64,000 nucleotides of DNA from positions 12,052 through 76,051 of the forward strand of contig CAWJCH010000017.1 of the NCBI GenBank assembly GCA_963841205.1. The letters are read 5' to 3'. Positions 17,173-26,562 of the stretch are shown in pieces. The translations under genes were made by a program, and so were the position numbers. The notes beneath the pieces were generated by a model, which worked only from the letters and a program-made list of their open reading frames with translations, was not told the origin of the DNA and did not search any database. The stretch is from CAWAWP01 sp963841205 (lineage in GTDB: Bacteria; Chloroflexota; Ktedonobacteria; Ktedonobacterales; JADMIN01). The first letter of the stretch is position 1. The number at the start of each line of letters is the position of its first letter.

Positions 17173-18540
17173 TCAACGGACGTGTAGCGCCTGCTGGCCC
17201 GCGATGAATCCGGCATACCAGCGTCCGCTGTCTTTGACGATGCGGCGCTGCGTCTCGAAGTCCACATACACCAGCCCGAAGCGTTTGCTATAGCCCTGCG
17301 CCCACTCGAAGTTGTCAAAGAGCGACCAGACGAAGTAGCCGGCGACCGGTACGCCGTGCGCGATCGCGCGCTCGACCGAGGCGAGGTGATCGCGCAAGAA
17401 GGCGACGCGGCGGCTGTCGGCCACGCGCCCGTTGCCGTTCCACTCGTCGGCGAAGGCCGCGCCATTCTCGGTGATCAGCAGCGCGGGCGGGCGGTAGGCG
17501 CGGTTCAACTCTTCCACAATCATACCAAGGCCGTGCGGGTAGATCTCCCACCCCATGTCGGTGACGGTCTCGCTCGGCAGATCATGGATGTAATCGATGC
17601 CCTCCAGCACCCGCTTGTCGGTCCCATTCGCGCCGTCGGCGCCCGCGCGGATCATCCAGCGATTGTAGTAGTTGACGCCGAGGAAGTCGCTGGGCGTGCC
17701 GATGATCTCGAAGTCGTCGGGCTGGATCGGCGGCGGCGCTACGCCGAGGTCCTCGAAGAGCCCGGCGGGATACTCGCCGCGCAGCAGCGGATCGAGGAAC
17801 CAGCGGTTGTGGAAGCGGTCGGCCCGCTGCACCGCGCGGATCGTCTCCGGGCGCTGATCGTTGGCGAAGACAGGGAAGAGGTTCAGCGCGATGCCGACCC
17901 TCGCCGCGGGGGCGTGCGCGCGGATGCGCGGGATGGCGAGGCCGTGCGAGAGCAGCAGGTGATGGCCCACGTCCACCGCCGCCTGCATGTCGCCGCGAAT
18001 GCCCGGCGCGTGCTCGGCGGAGACGTAGCCGAGATAGGCGCTGCACCACGGCTCGTTGTGCGTGATCCACCATTGAACGCGGTCGCCCAGTTTGTGCGCC
18101 ACGACGTCGGCGTACTCGGCGAAGGCCAGCGCCGTTTCGCGGTTACGCCAGCCGCCGCGCTCGTAGAGCGGCATCGGCAGGTCCCAGTGATAGAGCGTGG
18201 CGACGGGGGTGATGCCCTTGGCGAGCAGCGCATCCACCAGGCGGCTATAGAAGTCAAGTCCGGCCTGATTCACTGCGCCCCGGCCCTGTGGCAGGATGCG
18301 CGGCCAGGCGATGGAGAAGCGGTACGCGTTCAGGCCCAGCTCGGCCATGAGCTCCACGTCGTGGTCGGCGCGGTGGTAGTGGTCAATCGCGACCTCGCCG
18401 GTCTGGCCGAGGTACGTGCGGCCAGGCTCGGCGGCGAAGACGTCCCAGGTGGAGGTGCCCCTGCCGTCTTCTTTGGTGGCACCCTCGATCTGGTAGGCGG
18501 AGGTCGCAGCCCCCCAGAGGAAATCGCTCGGAAATGTCAT
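17173..18540 (-). CDS. GH1 beta-glucosidase
   Basis: 455 aa from ATG 18540 with AGGTGA upstream; the usual size for family 1. N-terminal FPSDFLWGAATSAYQIEGA, acid/base in THNEPWC (Glu163) and nucleophile in LLITENGAA (Glu358), plus C-terminal GYFVWSLFDNFEW, are textbook GH1 motifs. No signal peptide, so it acts in the cytoplasm on imported beta-glucosides such as cellobiose. It sits between the permease genes and the ATPase gene in one direction, which ties uptake to hydrolysis. Confidence 0.95.
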   Translation of the reverse strand: MTFPSDFLWGAATSAYQIEGATKEDGRGTSTWDVFAAEPGRTYLGQTGEVAIDHYHRADHDVELMAELGLNAYRFSIAWPRILPQGRGAVNQAGLDFYSRLVDALLAKGITPVATLYHWDLPMPLYERGGWRNRETALAFAEYADVVAHKLGDRVQWWITHNEPWCSAYLGYVSAEHAPGIRGDMQAAVDVGHHLLLSHGLAIPRIRAHAPAARVGIALNLFPVFANDQRPETIRAVQRADRFHNRWFLDPLLRGEYPAGLFEDLGVAPPPIQPDDFEIIGTPSDFLGVNYYNRWMIRAGADGANGTDKRVLEGIDYIHDLPSETVTDMGWEIYPHGLGMIVEELNRAYRPPALLITENGAAFADEWNGNGRVADSRRVAFLRDHLASVERAIAHGVPVAGYFVWSLFDNFEWAQGYSKRFGLVYVDFETQRRIVKDSGRWYAGFIAGQQALHVR

Positions 18541-18617
18541 GAATGTCACCTGTGTGCGCGCGTCTGTATGCGCCGTTAGCGGGTGGAAGTCGAAAGATCG
18601 CGGTGGGACGCGCGCCG

Positions 18618-19520
18618 TCAGGAGCCGGAGAGGCTGCCGAAGGAGAGCCCCGCGCGCCAGTAGCGTTGCAGGAAGAGGAACATCAAGATCAGCGGCAGCA
18701 CGGCGATGAAGGAGCCGGTGACGATCAGGCGGTTGAGTAGCTCGTGCGCGGCGGGAGAGAATTGCCAGGTCGCCAGCCCCAGGTTGACGGGGAAGAGCGA
18801 GGAATCGCTGAGCACGATCAGCGGCAGGAAGAAGTTGTTCCAGATCGCCACGAACTGGAAGAGGAAGATCGTCACCATGCCAGGGCCAAGCAGCGGCAGC
18901 ACCACCCGCGTGAAGGTGCGGAACTCGCCCGCGCCATCCACCCGCGCGGCGTCGATCAGCTCGTTGGGCACGGCGGCGGTGATGTAGACCTGCGCCAGGA
19001 AGACGCCGATGGGGCTGAGCAGCGACGGCAGCAGCACCGCCCAATACGTATTGGTCAGGTTGATCTTGCTGAGGACCAGGTAGAGCGGCAGGGCGAGCGT
19101 GGTCTGCGGCACCAGAACCGCGCCGAGTACCAGCCCGAAGACGAGGTTGCGGCCCACGAAGCGGAACTTCGCCAGCGCGTAGCCCGCCATGATCGAGACG
19201 ACCATGCTGAAGAAGCCGCCGACCACTGCGTAGAGGACGGTGTTCAGCAGCCAGCGTGGATACTCGCCGTCGGCGTGGGTGAAGGTGTCGGAGAGGTTCT
19301 GCCAGAGGTTGAAGTGCGCGAACCAGAGGCCGAAGCTCGAGAAGAGATCGGTGTTGTCCTTGGTCGAGGCGATCGCCAGCCAGTAGAGCGGCGTGAGGAA
19401 GTAGATCGCCAGGCCGATCAACAGGATGTAGGCGAGGATGTTGCGCGAGCCTGGAATGCGGAAGCCCGCTGACCGCAGTGATTTCTCCCGCGGCACCGTC
19501 GTGAGCGGCAAGTTGGTCAT
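18618..19520 (-). CDS. sugar ABC transporter permease (MalG-like)
   Basis: 300 aa with six predicted membrane helices; the binding-protein-dependent permease EAA loop is DAARVDGAGEFRTFTRVVLP. The LSPIGVFLAQVYI segment is typical of carbohydrate permease subunit 2. The start at 19520 overlaps the stop of the upstream permease gene by four bases, so the pair is translationally coupled. Confidence 0.92.
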   Translation of the reverse strand: MTNLPLTTVPREKSLRSAGFRIPGSRNILAYILLIGLAIYFLTPLYWLAIASTKDNTDLFSSFGLWFAHFNLWQNLSDTFTHADGEYPRWLLNTVLYAVVGGFFSMVVSIMAGYALAKFRFVGRNLVFGLVLGAVLVPQTTLALPLYLVLSKINLTNTYWAVLLPSLLSPIGVFLAQVYITAAVPNELIDAARVDGAGEFRTFTRVVLPLLGPGMVTIFLFQFVAIWNNFFLPLIVLSDSSLFPVNLGLATWQFSPAAHELLNRLIVTGSFIAVLPLILMFLFLQRYWRAGLSFGSLSGS

Positions 19521-20494
19521 GCGGCGCCCCCTGACTGTCGGCTGGCGAGCCGCAAGAAGCCGAATGAGAAGGCGAAGGTGATCACGCCGAGGATCACTGC
19601 GATGGCGCCGCCGTAATTGAAGTCGGTGTTCACCACGGCCACGTTGTAGGCGTAGATGTTCGGCGTGTATGACGAGCTGATCGACGGCGAGAGATTGCGC
19701 AGCAGCGTCGGCTCGTTGAAGAGCTGCAGCGTGCCGACGATGGAGAAGAGCAGCCCGATGACGAGCGCCGGCACAATTAGCGGCAGCTTCAGGCGGAGTG
19801 CGATCCCCGTCTCAGAAAGCCCGTCGAGCCGGCCTGATTCGTAGATCTCCTGCGGGATGCTCTGCAGCGCCGAGAAGAAGATGATCATGTTGTAGCCGGC
19901 GTATTCCCAGGTGGAGATGTTGGCGATGGACCAGAGGGTGGTCTGGGGGCTGAGGAGGTTCGGCGCGGGGAGGTGCAGCGCCGTGAACGCCTGCACGATC
20001 GGACTGGAGCTGGGACTGTAGAGGAAGCCCCACATGATCGCGGCGACGACGATTGGCACGGCGTAGGGGACGAAGTACGCGAGGCGGAAGAAGCGCCGGA
20101 AGCGGATCACCGCCGAATCCATCAGCATCGCCAGCACGAGCGCGATGATCATCATCACCGGGATCTGCACGGCACCGAAGAGCAGCACGCGCCCGAAGCC
20201 GTCCCAGAAGCGCGGATCGTGGAGCGCCTTGGCGTAGTTCTCCAGGCCGGCCCAGACGGTCTGCGGCGGGCCGAAGCCGAGGCCGTTGCGCACTTCTTTA
20301 TAGAGGCTCTGGTCGAAGGCATAGAGCAGCGGCGCGACGAAGAAGGCGACGAAGAGCACGACGAATGGCAGCACGAGCAGATACGGGAAGAGCTTGCGCA
20401 GAACGCGGCTGAGCAGCGCGGTAAGGCGCGGCTCGGCGGTGCGGCGCGCGCCCTTCGGCGGCGACGACGCCTGTGCGGTCACCTGGGTCTCCAT
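19517..20494 (-). CDS. sugar ABC transporter permease (UgpA/MalF-like)
   Basis: 325 aa, a cytoplasmic N-terminus of about 35 residues then six membrane helices. EAA loop: ESGRLDGLSETGIALRLKLP. Partner of the MalG-like permease that overlaps it. The ATG at 20494 is preceded by AGGACGTCA. Lies 230 bases after the solute-binding protein gene, with a hairpin between them. Confidence 0.92.
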   Translation of the reverse strand: METQVTAQASSPPKGARRTAEPRLTALLSRVLRKLFPYLLVLPFVVLFVAFFVAPLLYAFDQSLYKEVRNGLGFGPPQTVWAGLENYAKALHDPRFWDGFGRVLLFGAVQIPVMMIIALVLAMLMDSAVIRFRRFFRLAYFVPYAVPIVVAAIMWGFLYSPSSSPIVQAFTALHLPAPNLLSPQTTLWSIANISTWEYAGYNMIIFFSALQSIPQEIYESGRLDGLSETGIALRLKLPLIVPALVIGLLFSIVGTLQLFNEPTLLRNLSPSISSSYTPNIYAYNVAVVNTDFNYGGAIAVILGVITFAFSFGFLRLASRQSGGAA

Positions 20495-20637
20495 TGACGT
20501 CCTGCCTTCTCCATGACGGCGCTGAAAGGAGCGTTGGCGCGTAAGGAGCGATTGGTCGAGAATCGATCACGAGGATGATTGCTGAGGACCGCCGGACTGG
20601 ATCGGCGAACGCCGCGCAGCCCGGCGGGTGGTTGGAC

Positions 20638-20671
20638 GGCGGGAGGAGCGGTGCGTGCCACCCCTCCCGCC
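20638..20671 (-). other. intercistronic hairpin between binding protein and permease genes
   Basis: GGCGGGAGG (20638-20646) pairs perfectly with CCTCCCGCC (20663-20671), loop 16 bases, no T run. Hairpins at this position in sugar transporter operons commonly protect the upstream binding-protein message or partly terminate, giving more binding protein than permease; that is the likely role here. Confidence 0.5.
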
Positions 20672-20724
20672 AGCGCCGTGACGTCGTGAAGGACGTCAGG
20701 CGCCGCGAGCGGCGTCGGGGGAGC

Positions 20725-22026
20725 TTACGCGCCCTCGGCGTTGATGCCGTTGCCGGTCAGGTCGCTGAGGATCTGGTTCTGCAACTGATCGAGAGCGGCG
20801 CTGAGCGAGGTGTGGTTGGCGATGGCCGCGCTGAAGTCGTCGCCTTGCAGATTCGTCACCGAGGTGAGGTTCGGCGGGAAGAGCCAGCCGGGCTGCACGT
20901 TCTCCGCGGTGAAGATCTGGTCAACGACCTGGTTGTTGTAATAGGCGACGGGGGAAGTCACCGCCGTGGCGCGGGCCGCCAGGTTCGACGGATACCAGCC
21001 GATCTGCTGGACGCCGATCTGCAGGCTCTGCGAGTTGGTGAGATACCACTGCGCGAATTCGTTCGCCTCGGCCGCGTGCTTGGTGCCGGAGATCACCGAG
21101 ATGCCCGAGCCGCCCCACATGGCGGTGACGTTCTGGCCGGCGGTCCACTGCGGCATGGTCGAGACGGCCCAGTTGTTGGCTTGGGTCTTGGCGTCGCCAG
21201 GGATCACGCCTTGGCCCCAGACGGCCGAGGTCCACGTGGCGATGTTGCCATTGTCGAGGCCCGTTGCCCAGTCAGCGGAGAAGTCGGCGGTGGTGCCGAT
21301 GAGGCCCTTGTCGAGCAGGCCCTGCCAGAAGTCGGTGACGGTCTTCGAGGCGGCGCTGTTGACGGCGACCTTCCACGCCTGCTTGGCGGAGTCGATCGTG
21401 AACCACTGCGCGCCCGCCTGCCACTCGAGGCCCTGGAACCAGCCGGTGCTGTTGGGCGGGAAGGTGGCGATGTAGTAGTTCGGGCCGAGCGCGTGGATCT
21501 TGACGGCGTCAGCGGCGAACTCGGCCCATGTGGCGGGTGGGCTGCTGATGCCGGCCCTGGTGAAGATGGACTTGTTGTAGAAGAGCGCCATCGGGCCGGT
21601 GTCTTGCGGGTACCCGTACTGCGCGCCGTTCTCGCTGTCGAGCGCCCAAGCGGCGGGGTCAAACTGGCTCTTGGCGTCATTGGCGCCGTACTTGGAGATG
21701 TCGACCAGGGCACCGTTGGCGACCATGGTGGGGACGTACTGATACTCGATCAGCGCGACGTCTGGGGCGTTGCCCGCGCGCTGGGCCGCGAGGATCTTGG
21801 GGTAGTACTGGCCGAAGCCCGACGGCTCGGTGGTGTAGGTGACGTGGATGTTGGAATGCGTCGAGTTGAAGAGGTCGACCTGCTTCTGGATCGGGGGATT
21901 GAAGCTCCAGAAGGTCAGGTTGACTACGCCGCCAGAGCTGGCGCCGCCGCCGCAGCCGGCGAGGAGGGTGGACGCGATGGCGAGGACGAAGGTGATCGCG
22001 ATGACGCGACGTGACCAATAACGCAC
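20725..22026 (-). CDS. extracellular sugar-binding lipoprotein (family 1 SBP)
   Basis: 433 aa from GTG 22026 with GGGAGG upstream. Lipoprotein signal with lipobox LLAGC (Cys about residue 25), then a Gly/Ser spacer and the SBP fold: NLTFWSFNPPIQKQVDLFN, ALIEYQYVPTMVANGALVDI, YGYPQDTGPMALFYNKSIF. These match family-1 solute-binding proteins for oligosaccharides. Together with GH1 it suggests a cellobiose or other beta-glucoside ligand. First structural gene after lacI. Confidence 0.93.
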   Translation of the reverse strand: MRYWSRRVIAITFVLAIASTLLAGCGGGASSGGVVNLTFWSFNPPIQKQVDLFNSTHSNIHVTYTTEPSGFGQYYPKILAAQRAGNAPDVALIEYQYVPTMVANGALVDISKYGANDAKSQFDPAAWALDSENGAQYGYPQDTGPMALFYNKSIFTRAGISSPPATWAEFAADAVKIHALGPNYYIATFPPNSTGWFQGLEWQAGAQWFTIDSAKQAWKVAVNSAASKTVTDFWQGLLDKGLIGTTADFSADWATGLDNGNIATWTSAVWGQGVIPGDAKTQANNWAVSTMPQWTAGQNVTAMWGGSGISVISGTKHAAEANEFAQWYLTNSQSLQIGVQQIGWYPSNLAARATAVTSPVAYYNNQVVDQIFTAENVQPGWLFPPNLTSVTNLQGDDFSAAIANHTSLSAALDQLQNQILSDLTGNGINAEGA

Positions 22027-22275
22027 AAGGAACCTCCCAGCGATGGAGTGCGCGGATCGAGCGGTGATCCGCGAGCAGTTCTAGCATGCCGAGGCGCGGC
22101 ATGGTGCCTGGGGACGGGTGGGTGCGCGGCGCTGAGGCGCCAGGGGCGCGCATGACGCACAACGGGCCGACCGGCACGGCGGCCAGCGGGTCGCAGGGTT
22201 GTTGCCCGCGGGATACGGGGAAGGCGCGTGCATGTTGCGGCGCCGCCACGGGAGCGGTTCGCGCGGGACTCCGGG

Positions 22276-23361
22276 TTAGCGGGGTATGCCGGCGAGCGTG
22301 TTGGCGGAGACGCGACGCGATGCGCCGCACGAGTCGCGGACGATGAGCCGGGTCGGAAGGAATTCGCGGATGGGTGCGGCATCGCGCTGTGCGGTATGCC
22401 AGCTTGGGAGGGGCTGGCGCAGCGCGTTGACGGCGTCGAGTAGCAACGCCGCGGCACGTTTGCCCATTTCGTAGAACGGCTGTCGGATGGTGGTGAGCGG
22501 GGGCCGCATGAACCCAGCGGGCGCGGCGTCGTCGAAGCCGACGAGCGCGACGTCTTCCGGCACGCGGAGTCCCGCTTCTTCGGCGGCGACGATCACCCCA
22601 GAGGCCATGTCGTCGCTCGCGGCGAAGATGGCGGTGGGGCGCTCGTTGAGCGCGAAGAGCTGGTGGGCGCAGGCAGCGCCGCCGGTGACCAGGAAGTCGC
22701 CCTGGACCACCAGGTCGGGGTCGGGATCAATTCCCGCCTCGGCGAGGGCGTCGCAGTAGCCCCGATAGCGGTCATCGGAGCATTCGTAGCCGATGCGACC
22801 TTTGATGTGGCCGATGCGACGGTGGCCGAGCTGCAGTAAATGCCTGACGGCGGTGTAGGCGCCGGTGCGGTTCTCCGCGCCTACCCAGGCGGTCGTGCCA
22901 GTCGGGATCGCCTGGTCATCGAGCATCACTACGGGATAGCCAGCGTCGTGGAGCTCGTTGAGGTACGCGGTCGCCTGACCAGGGTAAACGGCCAGGAGAC
23001 CTTCGGTGAGTTTCGCAGCGAGGATGCGGTCGATCACGGCGCTGCGATCTTGCTCGTGGCTGATGCTGTAGAGCACCAGTTCGTAGGGGCTCTGCTCGAC
23101 GATTTCGCCGATGCCACGCATGATCTGCGGCATCAGCGGCCACGTGAGCGAAGGGACGAGGACGCCGATCAGGCGGGTGCGGCCACCCGCGAGACCGGCG
23201 GCAGTGATGCTGGGCACGAACCCCTGCTCGTTCATGATGCGCAGGATGTTGGTGCGGGTGGCGGGGTCCACGTCGGGCTTCTGGTTGATGACCCGCGAGA
23301 CGGTGGCCTTGGAGACGCCGGCGAGCCGAGCGATGTCGTTGATGGTGACGTTGCTCGACAT
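22276..23361 (-). CDS. LacI-family transcriptional regulator
   Basis: 361 aa. N-terminal HTH plus hinge (VTINDIARLAGVSKATVSRV, INQKPDVDPATRTNILRIM), then a periplasmic-binding-protein-like effector domain (LIGVLVPSLTWPLMPQIMRG, IFAASDDMASGVIVAAEEAG, VALVGFDDAAPAGFMRPPLT, TTIRQPFYEMGKRAA). It lies directly upstream of, and in the same direction as, the sugar-binding protein gene and should repress the cluster until the sugar or its derivative binds. Repeats upstream of its own start (23476-23525) may be operators. Confidence 0.93.
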   Translation of the reverse strand: MSSNVTINDIARLAGVSKATVSRVINQKPDVDPATRTNILRIMNEQGFVPSITAAGLAGGRTRLIGVLVPSLTWPLMPQIMRGIGEIVEQSPYELVLYSISHEQDRSAVIDRILAAKLTEGLLAVYPGQATAYLNELHDAGYPVVMLDDQAIPTGTTAWVGAENRTGAYTAVRHLLQLGHRRIGHIKGRIGYECSDDRYRGYCDALAEAGIDPDPDLVVQGDFLVTGGAACAHQLFALNERPTAIFAASDDMASGVIVAAEEAGLRVPEDVALVGFDDAAPAGFMRPPLTTIRQPFYEMGKRAAALLLDAVNALRQPLPSWHTAQRDAAPIREFLPTRLIVRDSCGASRRVSANTLAGIPR

Positions 23362-23475
23362 TGAGCGCCTCCGGGCGAGTGCCCCACGATGGGGCGGATG
23401 AGAGCAGAGGAAGAGACCCGCGATGGTTGCGAGAAAGCCGGGATTGTTGGCGGAAGTTCGGTTGCGATCTCGGTC

Positions 23476-23525
23476 CCGTTACCGCTTACGCGACCGTTAC
23501 CGCAACCGTTTCCGTAACCGGTTGT
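23476..23525. promoter_or_regulatory. repeated CCGTTACCGC-type motifs upstream of lacI
   Basis: CCGTTACCGC occurs at 23476-23485 and 23494-23503, a relative CCGTTTCCGT at 23506-23515, and a palindrome AACCGGTT at 23516-23523 inside the near-palindrome GTAACCGGTTGT. LacI-family operators are short palindromes with a central CG, so the last site is a candidate autoregulatory operator; the direct repeats may be weaker half sites. It is 115-160 bases before the lacI start. Confidence 0.45.
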
Positions 23526-23616
23526 GAGCAAGTATACTGATGGCCTGTGTACCTGTCAAGGGGCGAAGAAATCTGTGACCGAAGGCTTTACAGATGTGCG
23601 CGATCCGCAGGGACGA

Positions 23617-24537
23617 TTACGCCTTCGCGGACTTTTCCGCCTTCGCTTTCTTGTCGCCGTGTCCATCCGTCCCGGCATTCTCGCCCACGTCGGCGGGATC
23701 TTCTTCGTGGACGTGGGCGGCGCGGATCTCTTCGAGGGCTTTGCGGCCCCGTTCGGCTAGCTCCTTCTCCCAGGCGGGGGCGTGCTCTTCGAGGCGGTCC
23801 ACGATGGCGCGGGCGATGAAGACGTTGCGATACCACTTTTTGTCGGCGGGGACGATGTACCACGGTGCGTGCTTGGTGCCGCAGGCGCTGAGGGCGTCCT
23901 CGTAGGCCTCCTGGTAGGCGTGCCAATATTCGCGCTCGCGCCAGTCGGCGACCGAGAGCTTCCAGCCGTCCTTGGGGTCGCGCTCGCGGGCTAGTAGCCG
24001 GCGCTCCTGCGCGTCCTTCGAGATGTGCAGGAAGAACTTCAAGATGATGGTATCGTTCTCGGCGAGGGTCCGCTCGAAGGCGTTGATCTGCTCGTAGCGC
24101 GCCTCGCAGACGTCGCGCGAAATTAGCTTGTGGACGCGCGTGACCAGCACATCCTCGTAGTGCGAGCGGTTGAAGATGGTGAGGGTGCCGCGGCCGGGGG
24201 TGCGTTTGTGGACGCGCCAGAGGAAGTCGTGCGCCAACTCTTCCGGCGTCGGCACCTTGAAGCTCCACACCTGGCAGCCGGTGGGGTTGACACCGGCCAT
24301 CACGTGCTTGACCGTGCCGTCTTTTCCGGCGGTGTCGAGCCCCTGGAGCACGATCAGCACGCTCTGATGCGCCGAGGCGTAGAGCAGCTCTTGCAGCCGT
24401 AGAAGCCGCCCCTCGAGCTTGGCAAGCTCACCCCTCGCATCGGACTTCGAGAGGTCGCCGATGTCGGCGGGATCGTAGTCGGCGAGTTGGACGCGGCGCG
24501 GTGAGTCGATCAGGCGGAGACCGTCCCTGGCGTGCAT
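23617..24537 (-). CDS. ppk2: polyphosphate kinase 2 family protein
   Basis: 306 aa. Walker A GLDTAGKDGT (66-75), the lid and substrate motifs NPTGCQVWSFKVPTPEELAH, DFLWRVHKRTPGRG and IFNRSHYEDVLVTRVH, and WYIVPADKKWYRN near the C-terminus identify PPK2. Uses polyphosphate to phosphorylate nucleotides (class I-III not decided from motifs alone). The last ~30 residues are a charged tail. Single gene; a region without genes follows upstream. Confidence 0.95.
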   Translation of the reverse strand: MHARDGLRLIDSPRRVQLADYDPADIGDLSKSDARGELAKLEGRLLRLQELLYASAHQSVLIVLQGLDTAGKDGTVKHVMAGVNPTGCQVWSFKVPTPEELAHDFLWRVHKRTPGRGTLTIFNRSHYEDVLVTRVHKLISRDVCEARYEQINAFERTLAENDTIILKFFLHISKDAQERRLLARERDPKDGWKLSVADWREREYWHAYQEAYEDALSACGTKHAPWYIVPADKKWYRNVFIARAIVDRLEEHAPAWEKELAERGRKALEEIRAAHVHEEDPADVGENAGTDGHGDKKAKAEKSAKA

Positions 24538-24850
24538 AGGGATCTATCCTTTTGAATTGACGGTGGGGTGACGGTTGAGTGGCGGCAGAAATGAGAACGG
24601 CGAGGCAAGCGAGGGGCGCCACACACATGGGCTTTGTCGGGTTACCTGAAATGCGCTTGCCCATTCAGGTAGAAGGGTTGCCGTTACTTCATGTGGAGCC
24701 GCCGTTGCGCTTTACCTTCGGCATGGGCGTTCGGTCCGGGCGCCATGTCTCGCCCGCTGCCAGTGGGTTTGTCCAGTCAGCGCGGTCTTGGGCGCACGCC
24801 AATGGCTGTGAAGCTCAAGCCAGCCAGGATCTCGTGCATAGACCGCTGAC
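24538..24850. other. non-coding stretch
   Basis: About 310 bases between the ppk2 start and the stop of the DinB-like gene, both minus strand. It should hold the ppk2 promoter, but I see no convincing -35/-10 pair, RNA gene or repeat. Confidence 0.4.
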
Positions 24851-25360
24851 TCACCACTCGCCCGCATAGCTAATGTCGTAAGGACCGGTGAGTTTTTCCA
24901 GCCTGACCCGCCTCAACTCGACGAGCTGGCGCATGTGCAAATTGTCGTGCGCAACCCAGGAACCCAGCAGGTCGCCAGCTTTCCTTTCGCCATATGGCGT
25001 CGTGGCGCTGGCATTCCAATTTGCAGATTCCAGACCCTTCAGGAAGACCAATGATGTACCGCGCTCCGCCAGAAAGTCATGGAGTGATTGCTCAAGATCG
25101 CGCTCGTTGTATTTCCGTTCTGTGACCCAAGCCCCTGGATGAATCGGAGGCCATATCTCGCCGGGACGGTTCAGCGTGAGATCGACGCGTTGTCGAAAGT
25201 CATCGCGTTCCTCATCGCCTAGATGACAGACAACCTCAAGGATCGACCACGACTCAGGAGTTGGCTTGACCTGCGCCTCTGCCTGCGTGACACCAAGGAC
25301 GAGTGCCCGGATTATTTCTGCGCCATGCGCAAGGTCCTGGTAAAGTATTTCAAATTCCAT
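24851..25360 (-). CDS. DinB-like four-helix protein
   Basis: 169 aa from ATG 25360 with AAGGA nine bases upstream. The three spaced His typical of the DinB/YfiT fold are visible: VCHLGDEE near residue 55, a middle histidine in IHPGAWVTE, and AHDNLHMRQL near residue 140. These proteins bind a divalent metal and many act as thiol-dependent transferases or are of unknown function. Not part of an obvious operon. Confidence 0.85.
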   Translation of the reverse strand: MEFEILYQDLAHGAEIIRALVLGVTQAEAQVKPTPESWSILEVVCHLGDEERDDFRQRVDLTLNRPGEIWPPIHPGAWVTERKYNERDLEQSLHDFLAERGTSLVFLKGLESANWNASATTPYGERKAGDLLGSWVAHDNLHMRQLVELRRVRLEKLTGPYDISYAGEW

Positions 25361-25428
25361 GTGCAAGTCCTTCTCTACCTTGGGTAGGGGCACCCGGACA
25401 TCTGAGGTGATCGTGAGGCGAGCGGCGG

Positions 25429-26220
25429 TCACCGCGCGGGTGGCGTTGGGCGGGCGACGAGATTCGGGCGATCGAGCATGTACGCGCCGACCGTGAGGGC
25501 AATCGCGCCCAGGATGGTCAGGAACAACCCGAAGGAGGGGCCGACCGAAAGCCCGTGGACGCTCTGGGCGCTGTGAGCGTTGTCGATCAGGTACAGGATG
25601 CCAAGCAGCAGCGCCTCGATGCCGAGCGCCAAATAGATGTTGCGGTCGCTCCACGGCAGGCGCACCGGTAGGCGAACGTCGAGCAGCCGCACGACGAAGA
25701 GGGCCAGCGCCAGCAGGCCGATCAGCGCGGTGACGCGCCCGAAGGCCGAGAGGTCCCACCCGCTCTGCGAGTGCGAGGTGACGTGGTTGTTCGCGCCCGT
25801 GACGGTGTCGGTGATCCATGGCAGGAAGGAGCCGAGCAGTATCGCCAGGCCACCGCCCCCGGCGAGCCAGGCGCCCGTGGGGACCGCCGCGAAATCAATC
25901 GCGTTCGCGCCGAGGCCGCCCGCCCGCGGCCTCGTGAGCGTGGGGTAGCCCTGGGACGCTTGCTGCGCGGCCTGCATCGCCGGCGACACGGGTGCGCCGT
26001 TCGCCTGGCCGCTCGGCGGGGGCGCATAGCGCGGCAGTGGCGGGATGCCGTCGTTGGCCTGCGTCGCGCTCGGCTCAGCGGCGGGCGTACCCCGCGGCGG
26101 GGGGATCGGCGCCATGCGCGGCAGCGTCGGGTTCTCGTTGGCGCCCTGTCCGGTCCATGGCTCGCCGGGCCACTCGGCGGGCGCGGCGGCATTCGGGTCG
26201 CGCGGATCGGTCGGCTCCAT
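25429..26220 (-). CDS. membrane protein with Pro-rich N-terminal half
   Basis: 263 aa from ATG 26220 (AAAGGAGCG upstream). The first ~110 residues are Pro/Ala/Gln-rich and likely disordered (PPLPRYAPPPSGQ, AMQAAQQASQGYPTL). The rest has four predicted membrane helices (around 118-135, 160-178, 190-210 and 225-245). Family not recognised. The layout, a cytoplasmic proline-rich tail plus a small helical bundle, resembles other zinc-ribbon/kinase-associated membrane proteins in this lineage. Confidence 0.7.
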   Translation of the reverse strand: MEPTDPRDPNAAAPAEWPGEPWTGQGANENPTLPRMAPIPPPRGTPAAEPSATQANDGIPPLPRYAPPPSGQANGAPVSPAMQAAQQASQGYPTLTRPRAGGLGANAIDFAAVPTGAWLAGGGGLAILLGSFLPWITDTVTGANNHVTSHSQSGWDLSAFGRVTALIGLLALALFVVRLLDVRLPVRLPWSDRNIYLALGIEALLLGILYLIDNAHSAQSVHGLSVGPSFGLFLTILGAIALTVGAYMLDRPNLVARPTPPAR

Positions 26221-26562
26221 GTGACGCTCCTTTACGCCTGTCGAGGCGGCTCCACGGCGGCCGGGATCTGACGCTCCCCGGCACTGCTGCTTCTCACCAG
26301 TATAACCGATGTTCGGTGCTGCCCTCCTGCCGCCAGGCGCGACGTATCGTGACCACCTCACCACAGCATGACACGCACCCGCATATCACCCATGCAGCAG
26401 CACCGTTCGTACACTCAGGTGTTGGAGGAGCAATACGCCTCCCCCACTCGCCGGTCACTAGCCACCAGCGTGTAGAATAGGGGTCTGTGCGCCCGGCGAT
26501 ACCGACGCTGAACCTCTCCATTCGCCTCTCGTCGTCTCTCTGAGAGCCACGCAGGAGCACCA
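26221..26562. other. divergent intergenic region
   Basis: About 340 bases between divergent genes. A TAGAAT at 26473-26478 may be the -10 of the plus-strand gene starting at 26563. No RNA gene or repeat recognised. Confidence 0.4.
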
